Below, piece after piece: positions 14,935 through 21,942 of a stretch of 33,387 nt of DNA. Each line of letters opens with the position of its first letter. The stretch's first letter is position 1. The position numbers were made by a program, and so were the translations under genes. The stretch comes from Archaeoglobus sp. (GTDB lineage: Archaea; Halobacteriota; Archaeoglobi; Archaeoglobales; Archaeoglobaceae). The notes beneath the pieces are model-generated. The model searched no databases. It saw only the letters and a program-made list of their open reading frames with translations, and was not told the origin of the DNA. The stretch is from positions 1 to 33,387 of the forward strand of contig JACDNU010000030.1 of NCBI GenBank assembly GCA_017656505.1, read 5' to 3'.

Positions 14935-15993
14935 ATGATAATGATGAGATTTACTTTCCCCCTCAAAAAAGATTTTATTGAGGGAGATTCCAGCTTCTTT
15001 GTGGTAATTACTGAAAAGAGCCATGCTGAGGTCGAAAAGATAATAAAGGTTGAAGAGCTCACAAAATTCTTCGGAGAGTTCGCTGCGGTAAAAGAAGTAT
15101 CCTTTGAAGTTGAGAGAGGTGAAATTTTTGGTATCCTTGGGCCGAACGGAGCTGGCAAGACAACTCTAATAAAAATGCTCTCTACTTTGCTGAAACCCAC
15201 CTCAGGCAGAGCCTTTGTTGCTGGATATGATGTTGTTAAAGAACCGCAAAAGGTTAGACAGAATATAGGAATAGTTTTTCAGGAACCAACCCTAGATGTT
15301 GAACTTACAGCCAGAGAGAACCTCGACTTTCACGGCAGAATCTATGGAATGGACCGTAGAAAGAGGGAAAAGAGGATTTCCGAGGTTTTAGAGCTCGTCG
15401 GCTTGAGCGATAAGGCTGATGTTCTAGTTAAAAAGTTCAGCGGTGGGATGCAGCGAAGGCTCGAAATAGCCAGAGGCTTCATGCATTTTCCCAAAGTTCT
15501 CTTTTTGGATGAACCAACCCTCGGCCTTGACGTTCAGACGAGGAGGAACATCTGGGATTACATAGAAAAGCTGAGGAGAGACGAGGATGTTACAATAATT
15601 CTCACCACACACTACATCGAGGAGGCTGAACACCTATGCGATCGCGTTGCGATAATCGATTTTGGGAAAATAATAGCCCTCGACACCGTTAAGAATTTAA
15701 AGGAAAGAATAGGAAAGGATACGATAGAGATCTCAGTCAACGGAGAGTTCGAAAGCATACTGAGGAAGGAGAAACTCAGTGTTGTGAGGACTGCAGAGAG
15801 CTTGGTTCTCTCAACCAGCGATGGAGAGAAGCTGATTCCAAAGCTCTTCTCTCTGGCCCAGGAACATGGGGTGGAAATTCAGTCAGTGAAGTTTAAAAAA
15901 TCCAGCCTTGAGGATGTTTTCGTCCTTCTGACAGGAAGAAGGATTAGGGAGGAATCTGCAAGCCATCCGATGCTGAGAAGGATCAGGAGGTAG
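14935..15993 (+). CDS. ABC exporter ATPase, DrrA-like
   Basis: This 352-residue ATPase belongs to the CcmA/DrrA family that drives export of drugs, lipids or polymers with an ABC-2 permease. Walker A is GPNGAGKTT (69-77), the Q-loop Gln is in IVFQEPTLD (about 116), the signature is FSGGMQ (168-173), Walker B is VLFLDEP (188-194), and the switch His is in TTHYIEEAE. The C-terminal 100 residues are the extra domain seen in DrrA-like proteins. The usual start of the family is near IIKVEELTKFFG; here about 36 residues precede it. The only alternative start in between is a GTG at 15001 without a ribosome-binding site, so I keep the ATG at 14935. The permease follows after 25 bases. Confidence 0.88.
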   Translation: MIMMRFTFPLKKDFIEGDSSFFVVITEKSHAEVEKIIKVEELTKFFGEFAAVKEVSFEVERGEIFGILGPNGAGKTTLIKMLSTLLKPTSGRAFVAGYDVVKEPQKVRQNIGIVFQEPTLDVELTARENLDFHGRIYGMDRRKREKRISEVLELVGLSDKADVLVKKFSGGMQRRLEIARGFMHFPKVLFLDEPTLGLDVQTRRNIWDYIEKLRRDEDVTIILTTHYIEEAEHLCDRVAIIDFGKIIALDTVKNLKERIGKDTIEISVNGEFESILRKEKLSVVRTAESLVLSTSDGEKLIPKLFSLAQEHGVEIQSVKFKKSSLEDVFVLLTGRRIREESASHPMLRRIRR

Positions 15994-16018
15994 GCGATGG
16001 GAAAGAAGAGGTGATATG

Positions 16019-16774
16019 ATGGAGTTCTATGGTGTTTACATCTTATGGCTTAGAGACCTGAAAAGGTATATGAGGGCGAGGAGCAGGATAATTGGCTCGC
16101 TTGGAATGCCAATATTCTTTTTAGCTTTCCTCGGGATGGGTTTCAGGAGAGCGCAGATTCCATCGCTGGAAGGGATTTCCTACATCGATTTCTTAGCTCC
16201 TGGAGTTGTTTCGATGGTTGTCCTTTTTACCGGCACCTTTTCCGGAGTTTCGGTAGTCTGGGACAGGCAGTTTGGATTCCTGAGAGAGATAATGGTTTCC
16301 CCAATAAGCAGAACAACAATTGCTTTGGGAAGAACTCTAGGGGGTGCTACGACGGCAATTCTCCAAGGATTTCTCATGCTGGTAGTGAGCTTTGCCATAG
16401 GCTTTAGGCCCGACTTTTTAGGAATGATTTATTCCCTCGCCTTCATGGTTCTGATTGCAATTTCCTTTACAGGTATGGGGATAGCGATATCAACCATAAT
16501 GGAGGACATTCACGGATTCCAGCTCGTTATAAACTTTTTCGTCTTCCCGATCTTCTTTCTATCCGGAGCTTTGTTTCCAGTTGAAGAGTTTCCCGAGTAC
16601 ATTCGCTTTTTAACATATCTGAACCCTCTCACCTATGGTGTGGATGGAATGAGATGGAGCCTGATCCATTTCTCCGAGTTCAACCCTATCATAGATTTCA
16701 TAGTAATCGGAGCGTTCAGCGTCCTCGTCATACTGATCTCCACAATCCTTTTCAACCGGACGGAAGTTGGGTAA
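16019..16774 (+). CDS. ABC-2 type exporter permease, DrrB-like
   Basis: This roughly 251-residue membrane protein is the channel half of the exporter whose ATPase lies upstream. It has about six hydrophobic segments, and family marks: an N-terminal amphipathic WLRDLKRYMRARSRI, the segment YIDFLAPGVVSMVVLF, the REIMVSPISRTTIALGRTLGG coupling region, and FFLSGALFPVEEFPEYI before the last helices. Two ATGs are adjacent (16016 and 16019); GAGGTGA at 16008-16014 is better spaced for the second. The substrate is unknown. Nothing nearby encodes a recognisable antibiotic or surface polymer pathway, apart from the divergent lipoprotein. Confidence 0.88.
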   Translation: MEFYGVYILWLRDLKRYMRARSRIIGSLGMPIFFLAFLGMGFRRAQIPSLEGISYIDFLAPGVVSMVVLFTGTFSGVSVVWDRQFGFLREIMVSPISRTTIALGRTLGGATTAILQGFLMLVVSFAIGFRPDFLGMIYSLAFMVLIAISFTGMGIAISTIMEDIHGFQLVINFFVFPIFFLSGALFPVEEFPEYIRFLTYLNPLTYGVDGMRWSLIHFSEFNPIIDFIVIGAFSVLVILISTILFNRTEVG

Positions 16775-16806
16775 TCAGATTGCTAATTTGTATTCGGAAT
16801 GGAAAG

Positions 16807-16815
16807 TTTAAATAA
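16807..16815 (+). promoter_or_regulatory. TATA box of small winged-helix gene
   Basis: TTTAAATAA is centred about 26 bases before the ATG at 16837. No ribosome-binding site is seen, so the transcript should be leaderless. This also argues against the in-frame TTG at 16828 as the start. Confidence 0.6.
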
Positions 16816-16836
16816 GTAAGATGTAAATTGTTTATC

Positions 16837-17136
16837 ATGGTATTGAGGAAGCTGAAGCAGGAGTCGGAGATCGCGCTAAGGCATCTCCTCGTCCTTCATC
16901 ACGTATGGAAAAATCAGCCGATAGGTATCTTCAAGCTCTCCGAAATCCTTAACATGCCAAAGCACAGGGTCAGATATTCGCTTCGAGTCCTTGAACAATC
17001 AGGAATAATTGAGCCCACCCAATATGGAGCCGTTATAAGGGAAGGTGCCGAAAAGGAGATAGAGAAGCTGAAAAAAGAGATGAAGGAAATCCTGGAGAAT
17101 ACAAAGATCGTGAGTGATAAGCTAAACGAGCTTTAA
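16837..17136 (+). CDS. Small winged-helix DNA-binding protein
   Basis: This protein of about 99 residues is probably a transcription regulator. Its first part is a winged helix: a helix ESEIALRHLLVLHHVWKN, a helix-turn-helix KLSEILNMPKHRVRYSLRVLEQSGII and a short wing (EPTQYGAVI). The last 35 residues are a highly charged Glu/Lys helix with heptad-like spacing, likely a coiled-coil dimer interface. I see no ligand or metal site. It has its own leaderless promoter and follows the ABC exporter by 62 bases, so exporter control is possible but unproven. Its end faces the convergent iron regulator gene, 22 bases away. Confidence 0.75.
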   Translation: MVLRKLKQESEIALRHLLVLHHVWKNQPIGIFKLSEILNMPKHRVRYSLRVLEQSGIIEPTQYGAVIREGAEKEIEKLKKEMKEILENTKIVSDKLNEL

Positions 17137-17158
17137 TGTTTAATCCATTTACCTATTT

Positions 17159-17857
17159 CTACTTCCCCCTAAATCTCTTCCTTCTCCTGAAAAAACCGGT
17201 TTTTTCCTCAACTTTCGTGTCATTCTTTCTGTTGTTCTCATGCTTTAGAACGAAGATTGCTGCAGCAAGATCCTTATCGAGAGCAAACTGTGTGTTTCCA
17301 ATCTGGATTATGAAGCTGGGAAAAACCCTTATAACCTTTAATCTCTCACCCGGAAGCAATCCGAATGATACAACCTTATCAGAAAGGTCTTTTCCTCCAA
17401 CAACATATTTTATGACTCCCTCATCTCCTGGAGATAGCTCACTTAGGCGAAAGATTATCCTGCCAACTTCCCTCTCCCCTTTCACACAACAATCCCCGGG
17501 CGGAATAGATGAGCCATGAGGACAGACAGTTGGATGGCCTAGCAAAGTGCATATTGCCTCCTCCACTTCATCACTTATTATGTGCTCGAACCTGCAGGCA
17601 GACTCTTCTATCTGGCTCTCTCCCATCCCGAGAATGTCGTTGAGAAGTCTTTCTGCTAGCCTATGAAGCCTTATTATCTTCCTCGCTCTCTTTTCTCCTT
17701 CTTCTGTAAGGGTAAGTCCATTGCCAGCCTTCACCAACCCTTCTTTGATTAGATATTCTTTCAAGGATTCATCCACATCTTTCAGCTCAAAATTCTCATG
17801 CAAAGAAAGCCAGATTTCCTTTAAGAGGTTTTCTGCATCTTCTCTCCTCTCTCTCAT
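17159..17857 (-). CDS. Iron-dependent regulator: DtxR-type domain fused to FeoA/SH3-like domain
   Basis: This 232-residue protein combines a DtxR/IdeR-type metal-sensing repressor with a C-terminal FeoA-like SH3 domain. A winged-helix region occupies about residues 8-60. The dimerisation and metal part has LHRLAERLLNDILGM (His65, Glu69, matching DtxR His79 and Glu83) and ACRFEHIISDEVEEAI (Cys88, Glu91, His92, matching DtxR Cys102, Glu105, His106), the iron-type ligand set. Glu84 stands where DtxR has His98. A Cys-rich CPHGSSIPPGDCC stretch follows (112-124), then the FeoA-like domain (about 136-206) and a basic tail. The start ATG is four bases after the feoB stop, and its AGGTGA site overlaps that stop, so it is cotranslated with the transporter it probably controls. 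Confidence 0.88.
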   Translation of the reverse strand: MRERREDAENLLKEIWLSLHENFELKDVDESLKEYLIKEGLVKAGNGLTLTEEGEKRARKIIRLHRLAERLLNDILGMGESQIEESACRFEHIISDEVEEAICTLLGHPTVCPHGSSIPPGDCCVKGEREVGRIIFRLSELSPGDEGVIKYVVGGKDLSDKVVSFGLLPGERLKVIRVFPSFIIQIGNTQFALDKDLAAAIFVLKHENNRKNDTKVEEKTGFFRRRKRFRGK

Positions 17858-17861
17858 CCCA

Positions 17862-19757
17862 TCACCTGTACATGAAGTTAAGCAGAACGTTCGTCAGATA
17901 GCCCACGCTGAAAGCTATGCTAATCGCTATAAAAAATATCGCCAAGCCAGTCTTCAACCCCCTTTCCTTGCACATCACCCCAAATTGAGCAACGCATGGG
18001 ACAAAGAGTGTTAGCGTTACCATAGCAACGATAATCTGGGAATAGCTCATCAATCCCTTAGCCGCGAGATCGAAAAGTCCAGCTGCTCCATAATCCCTCC
18101 GGAAGAATCCGTAAAGCAAAATCAGGCCAGCCTCTTTCGGCAGACCTATTAGCTGAGAAGGATATGCCAAGGCATCGACAACCAGATCAAACACCTTTGT
18201 GAGCCTGCCAATCCAGATTACCACGCTAACCAGAACGAAAATCGGCATAACTTCCTTGAAATACCATTCCAATCTCGTAACAGTTTTAAAAACGACGTTG
18301 CTGAGATTTGGAACTCTGAGTGGTGGAAGCTCAATGAAGAAGAGCGAAGCTTCGCCCTTAAGCGTTTTTGATGCTGCTTTCCCGACAGCAAGCATGACAA
18401 CAGAGATAATGGAGATCCACATCAAAAGGGCGAGGAAGTCTGGAGCGATTCCCATCATAACACCAAGCTGAGCACTGCATGGGATGCCAACTGCAAGCAT
18501 TAAGGTTGCTATTACCCTCTCCTTTCTCGTTTCAAGCGTTCTAGTGACTATCGTTGCCATAGTTCCGCATCCCAAGCCAAGCAAGAGCGGAATTACAGCC
18601 CTTCCACTCAGACCAATTTTTTTGAAAGCGGTGTCGAGCAAGGCAGCGAGTCTAGGTAGGTAGCCAGAATCCTCCAAGATTGAGAAGGCTATGAAGAAAG
18701 TCGTAACTATGGGGAAGATTATCGCAACTGCATATCTGATTCCAAGGGTTACAACTCCATATTCTCCCCCAATGAGTTCCCTCAGCCAATAATTCTCCAC
18801 ATAAGCTGTGAGAAAATTATTAAGCGGAACGTTTATGTAATCTTCATAGGCTGTCTCGATGAGATCAACTAAGATCTGGGCTCCAAGAACTCCAGCGAAT
18901 AAGTAAATCATGTACAGGCTCAGTAACGCCATGGGAAATGAGAAATAAGGATTTATCGAGAGCTCTGTTATTCTTTCTCTCAAACCTCCCCTCTCGTATT
19001 CTCTTCTCTTAACAATCCCTTCCAAGTACTCATTTGCCTGATCCTGAATTTTCTTGAAGATTTCATAACTCTTCACCCCTGTTTCCAGCAGTCTTTTTAT
19101 CTCATCAAAGTTACTCTCATTTCTCAGCATTTCAATGGTGTCTGAATCGCCTGCAAGTGCAAGAATTGAAAGCATTCTCTTACTAATTGGATATTCTTTT
19201 TCAATTAACTTGGAAACTTTCTCTATCCTCTCTTCAAAATCAGAATTCAGTTTTATAACTTCTTTCTCTGGATTTTTGAATTTATTAGTCTTTATTAATT
19301 CTCTCAACCTGTCTATGCCCTTCTTTTGCGTTGCTATCGTCTTTACAACCGGTATCCCAAGCTTAGCTTCCAGACTTTCTGCATCTATTTCTATTCCAAG
19401 CCTTTCAGCCTCATCCATCGCGTTCAATACAAGAATCACATTGAAGCTTGCCTCGATCAGCTGGAGGGTAAAAGGTAGCATCCTCTCGATGTTTTTGGCA
19501 TCAACGACATGTATGACCAAATCTGGCCTATCGAATAGAATTCTCCTTGCGACCTTTTCCTCCTCGGTTATGGCTATGAACGAATACATGCCTGGGGTGT
19601 CTATAAGACTGAAATCCGCTCCTTTTATTTTCCCCCTTGTTATATCAACCGTAGTTCCAGGATAATTTGAAACTGTAGCGTATTTTCCCGTTAAAGCGTG
19701 AAAAATCAGACTTTTTCCAACGTTTGGACTACCCACTAGCACGACAACCTCTTCCAC
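17862..19757 (-). CDS. feoB: Ferrous iron transporter FeoB
   Basis: This 631-residue protein takes up Fe(II) across the cytoplasmic membrane. The N-terminal G domain has GSPNVGKS (9-16, P-loop), YPGTTVD (switch I), DTPG (53-56) and NAMD (112-115), followed by the helical linker domain. The membrane part has two conserved gate motifs, IPCSAQLGV and VPCVAQFGV, and GLGCGTMATIVTRTLETRKER between them. At 631 residues it is shorter than the bacterial 770-residue form but usual for archaea. It starts with GTG at 19757, 25 bases from a TATA box (19778-19786), so the mRNA should be leaderless. A perfect iron-box-like palindrome lies between TATA box and start. No separate feoA gene is adjacent; the FeoA domain is on the regulator. 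Confidence 0.95.
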   Translation of the reverse strand: MEEVVVLVGSPNVGKSLIFHALTGKYATVSNYPGTTVDITRGKIKGADFSLIDTPGMYSFIAITEEEKVARRILFDRPDLVIHVVDAKNIERMLPFTLQLIEASFNVILVLNAMDEAERLGIEIDAESLEAKLGIPVVKTIATQKKGIDRLRELIKTNKFKNPEKEVIKLNSDFEERIEKVSKLIEKEYPISKRMLSILALAGDSDTIEMLRNESNFDEIKRLLETGVKSYEIFKKIQDQANEYLEGIVKRREYERGGLRERITELSINPYFSFPMALLSLYMIYLFAGVLGAQILVDLIETAYEDYINVPLNNFLTAYVENYWLRELIGGEYGVVTLGIRYAVAIIFPIVTTFFIAFSILEDSGYLPRLAALLDTAFKKIGLSGRAVIPLLLGLGCGTMATIVTRTLETRKERVIATLMLAVGIPCSAQLGVMMGIAPDFLALLMWISIISVVMLAVGKAASKTLKGEASLFFIELPPLRVPNLSNVVFKTVTRLEWYFKEVMPIFVLVSVVIWIGRLTKVFDLVVDALAYPSQLIGLPKEAGLILLYGFFRRDYGAAGLFDLAAKGLMSYSQIIVAMVTLTLFVPCVAQFGVMCKERGLKTGLAIFFIAISIAFSVGYLTNVLLNFMYR

Positions 19758-19759
19758 GT

Positions 19760-19775
19760 TTTAGGCTTGCCTAAA
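19760..19775 (-). promoter_or_regulatory. DtxR/IdeR-like operator palindrome of feo operon
   Basis: TTTAGGC TT GCCTAAA is a perfect 7-base inverted repeat around two bases. It lies between the TATA box and the GTG start of feoB, overlapping the expected transcription start. It resembles the TTAGG...CCTAA core of DtxR/IdeR iron boxes. The second gene of the operon encodes a DtxR-type regulator, so iron-dependent autorepression is the natural reading. Confidence 0.75.
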
Positions 19776-19777
19776 TT

Positions 19778-19786
19778 GTATTTAAG
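19778..19786 (-). promoter_or_regulatory. TATA box of feoB
   Basis: The minus strand reads CTTAAATAC, centred 25 bases before the feoB GTG. The same nonamer forms the thiM TATA box at 30056-30064. Confidence 0.65.
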
Positions 19787-19873
19787 GTTTTCCACTAAAG
19801 GTGTGAACTTATTAATTATTAATTATTTCAACGTTAACGATAGGTTTTTCCACTCAAAGTTTAGCTAAATTAC

Positions 19874-20788
19874 ATGGAACTAGACTACGATTACCCTCCC
19901 TACCGCCCGCCGAGTGAGGCAGGGAGTGCCTTGCTGAGGGTTGTGAGAGGATGTACTTGGAACAAATGCGCTTTTTGCGGGATGTACAAGGACATAAAAT
20001 TCGAGCAAAGGAGGAAAGAAGAGGTCTTCAAGGAGATTGAACACCTTAGAGAGTTCTTCCCCGTTGCGAGGACAGCCTTTCTGGGAGACTCCAATCCGCT
20101 TGTTCATAAGGACATAGTTGAAATCGTAAGGTACCTTAGAGAGAGAAACCCTTGGATCGAAAGGGTAACAGCCTACGCCAGAGCGAGAACGATTGCGAGG
20201 ATGAAAAGGGAGAAACTGGAGGCTCTGAAGAGAGCTGGATTAAACAGACTGCACATTGGCATGGAGAGTGGAGATGATGAGATCCTTGAGATGGTGAGCA
20301 AGGGTGCGACTGCTGAGGATCTTATCGAAGCTGGCAAAAAAGGTGGGAAGTTTTTCGAAATATCATTCTACTATATTCTCGGCCTTGGAGGAAAGGAGAG
20401 AATGGAGAATCATGCGAAGAGAAGTGCTGAAGTCATTAACCAAGCGAGGCCAGATTTTGTGAGGGTAAGGACGCTCACGGTTATCCCCGGAACTCCAATC
20501 GAAAAGATGATAGGGGAAAAAATAACCCTGCTAACTGCTGAGGAGCAGCTTAATGAACTGAGAATGCTCGTTGAGGGTATTAAAGTGAGAACATACTTCA
20601 CATGCGATCATGTGTCGAACTATCTCTTCCACAGAGGTAGGGCATTTTTCATGGGAGTTCATGGAGTGCTTCCCGATGAAAAGGAAAGAATGCTCGAAGA
20701 GATTTCCGATGCTTTAGAGCTTGTGAGGTCGATTGGCGAAGTTATGAATTCAAACGATATGGCAAAGCTCGGGAGAATAATGCTCTAA
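19874..20788 (+). CDS. Radical SAM protein of unknown substrate
   Basis: This 304-residue protein has a radical SAM TIM-barrel with the cluster motif GCTWNKCAFCGMY: Cys27, Cys32 and Cys35, a CX4CX2C spacing rather than the classic CX3CX2C. The sequence around it (RVVRGCTWNKCAFC) matches a COG1032-like family I have seen with this spacing, so it looks natural. FLGDSNPL, RLHIGMESGDDEILEMV and YYILGLGG are the barrel strands that bind SAM. No B12 domain precedes it. The gene is 52 bases upstream of thi4 on the same strand, so it may share its transcript. The function is unknown; a link to cofactor synthesis is only a guess from position. TTTAGCTAAA (19860-19869), a 10-base palindrome, lies just before the start. 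Confidence 0.8.
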   Translation: MELDYDYPPYRPPSEAGSALLRVVRGCTWNKCAFCGMYKDIKFEQRRKEEVFKEIEHLREFFPVARTAFLGDSNPLVHKDIVEIVRYLRERNPWIERVTAYARARTIARMKREKLEALKRAGLNRLHIGMESGDDEILEMVSKGATAEDLIEAGKKGGKFFEISFYYILGLGGKERMENHAKRSAEVINQARPDFVRVRTLTVIPGTPIEKMIGEKITLLTAEEQLNELRMLVEGIKVRTYFTCDHVSNYLFHRGRAFFMGVHGVLPDEKERMLEEISDALELVRSIGEVMNSNDMAKLGRIML

Positions 20789-20840
20789 ATGAAAAAGCTC
20801 TTTAACTCCTCCAATCCAGCAAGAGGTGGGAGGTTGGGAG

Positions 20841-21608
20841 ATGGTTAGTAACGAGATTAACGAGATCACAATTTCAAAAGCCATCGCCGAAAAATACTTT
20901 GAAAAGCTAAAGGCTTCGCTCGAGAGTGAAGTGGTCATCGTTGGAGGGGGGCCATCGGGATTGGTTGCAGCGTACTATCTCTCAAGCAAAGGCTACGAAG
21001 CAACACTCCTCGAGAAAAAGCTCAGTTTAGGCGGCGGAATCTGGGGTGGAGGGATGATGTTTAACAAGGTGGTTGTGCAGAGTGATGCTCTCGAGGTCTT
21101 GGATGAATTTGAAGTTAGTTATGAAAAATACGACGAAAAGCATTTCGTAGCCGATGCGATAGAGCTTGCTGGAGCTCTGATATACAAAGCATCCAAAAAA
21201 GCCAGACTCTTCAATCTGATAAATGTAGAAGATGTTATGGTAAGGGATGGAAAAATAACCGGTCTGGTGGTAAATTACACACCCGTTGAGATGAGCAATC
21301 TGCATATCGATCCGATAACGATAGCGGCAAAAGCAGTTGTGGATGCAACCGGTCATGATGCTTTTGTCTGCAATATGCTTTCGAAAAAAACCGGTGAGCT
21401 GGAGCTTAAGGGAGAGAAGTACATGCATGCTGAAATGGGAGAGAAGGGAGTTGTTGAGTACACCTCAGAAGTTTATCCGGGACTTTTCGTTGCTGGCATG
21501 ACTGTGGCAGCCGTTTATGGATTGCCAAGGATGGGTCCGATTTTTGGAGGGATGCTGCTGAGTGGAAGGAAGGTCGCAGAACTTATAGAGTCTAAATTGA
21601 GGATTTAA
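20841..21608 (+). CDS. thi4: Thiazole synthase / ribose-1,5-bisphosphate isomerase family (Thi4)
   Basis: This roughly 255-residue enzyme of the Thi4 family builds the thiazole half of thiamine from NAD, glycine and a sulfur source. Visible motifs are the dinucleotide-binding GGGPSGLVAA, the acidic strand end LLEKK, GGGIWGGGMMFN, DATGHDA and the C-terminal GLPRMGPIFGGMLLSG. Yeast Thi4 donates sulfur from its own Cys205; aligning from the GHD motif without gaps puts a Leu at that site here, which fits the sulfide-using archaeal type, although another Cys sits three residues earlier. An upstream in-frame GTG (20826) precedes a GGGAGGT ribosome-binding site (20828-20834), so the ATG at 20841 is the start. 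thiM and thiE are found 9 kb away. Confidence 0.9.
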   Translation: MVSNEINEITISKAIAEKYFEKLKASLESEVVIVGGGPSGLVAAYYLSSKGYEATLLEKKLSLGGGIWGGGMMFNKVVVQSDALEVLDEFEVSYEKYDEKHFVADAIELAGALIYKASKKARLFNLINVEDVMVRDGKITGLVVNYTPVEMSNLHIDPITIAAKAVVDATGHDAFVCNMLSKKTGELELKGEKYMHAEMGEKGVVEYTSEVYPGLFVAGMTVAAVYGLPRMGPIFGGMLLSGRKVAELIESKLRI

Positions 21609-21670
21609 CTCAATCCCTTTTGCTTTAACCTCTTCGAGCTCTTCCACAATTATACTGTTTTTCAGGTTCT

Positions 21671-21703
21671 GCTTAACTTCCGCTTGACTCCCGCTTAACC
21701 CCA
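21671..21703. repeat. Three tandem 11-base repeats
   Basis: Three successive units, GCTTAACTTCC, GCTTGACTCCC and GCTTAACCCCA, lie head to tail at 21671-21681, 21682-21692 and 21693-21703. The GCTTRAC part is conserved and the tail varies. Confidence 0.7.
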
Positions 21704-21782
21704 AATTTCCTTTACTCAAGATCCAGCCCACTAGGTTTGAAAGAAAGATTACAATCCAATGGGTGTCTTCTCACCTTCTTGC

Positions 21783-21917
21783 TCACCCCTTTATATAAGC
21801 CCAAGGCTTAATTAGATGCTCCTTGCCGTCAACCTCCAGCTCTGCTGAGTAGGTGGTGAGCATGTCGGGAGGGTTAGAGTAATCAAAACGATCAATAAGA
21901 TCATTAGCCGGTTCATG
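21783..21917 (-). pseudogene. Possible gene remnant on the minus strand
   Basis: A 44-codon open stretch without a start codon except an internal ATG (21863) reads like real protein, including IDRFDYSNPPDMLTTYS and KEHLIKPWAYIKG. It ends in TGA at 21783-21785. The same frame has a second TGA at 21771-21773 and then reopens (HWIVIFLSNLVGWILSKG, later KNSIIVEELEEVKAKGIEL) into the end of thi4. No ribosome-binding site is seen. I cannot name a family; it may be a decayed gene or chance. Confidence 0.3.
21790..21810. promoter_or_regulatory. TATA-like element overlapping a 6-base inverted repeat
   Basis: TTTATATAA (21790-21798) is the strongest TATA-like sequence in the gap and is nearly palindromic, so it could serve either strand. 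It overlaps TAAGCC CAA GGCTTA (21796-21810), a perfect inverted repeat with a three-base loop. No intact gene follows at a suitable distance on either strand, so any transcript would be a small RNA or a remnant. Confidence 0.35.
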
Positions 21918-21942
21918 CTATTCATTACAAACAAAGGGCTGG

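Larger units (their letters stand above)
21609..21942. other. 334-base gap with no intact gene
   Basis: Between the convergent thi4 and macro-domain genes there is no convincing intact gene. It holds a triple 11-base repeat (21671-21703), a strong TATA-like element (21790-21798), and, on the minus strand in a single frame, two protein-like stretches separated by two TGA codons. These are listed separately. I see no tRNA, C/D-box pair or obvious hairpin RNA. Confidence 0.6.

Noticed and set aside
15001-15993. Later GTG start for the exporter ATPase.
   Set aside because: It would bring the length closer to the family norm, but no ribosome-binding site or TATA box lies before it, whereas the ATG at 14935 has AAAGG upstream.
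17136-17519. Plus-strand open frame opposite the iron regulator gene.
   Set aside because: It lies wholly antisense to the DtxR-FeoA gene except for its first bases, and its translation has no family features.
19135-19665. 176-codon plus-strand frame opposite feoB.
   Set aside because: Antisense shadow of the FeoB G domain and linker; Ser/Ile-rich composition is typical of a reverse-frame artefact.
21773-21783. In-frame TGA codons read as selenocysteine.
   Set aside because: No selenocysteine insertion structure is seen, the lineage is not known to use it, and two TGA codons four codons apart fit decay better.
21837-21942. Minus-strand frame with a hydrophobic start resembling a short lipoprotein signal (MNRLMILLIVLITLTLP).
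   Set aside because: It ends after about 36 codons with no mature domain and overlaps the other minus-strand frame; probably chance in A/T-rich DNA.
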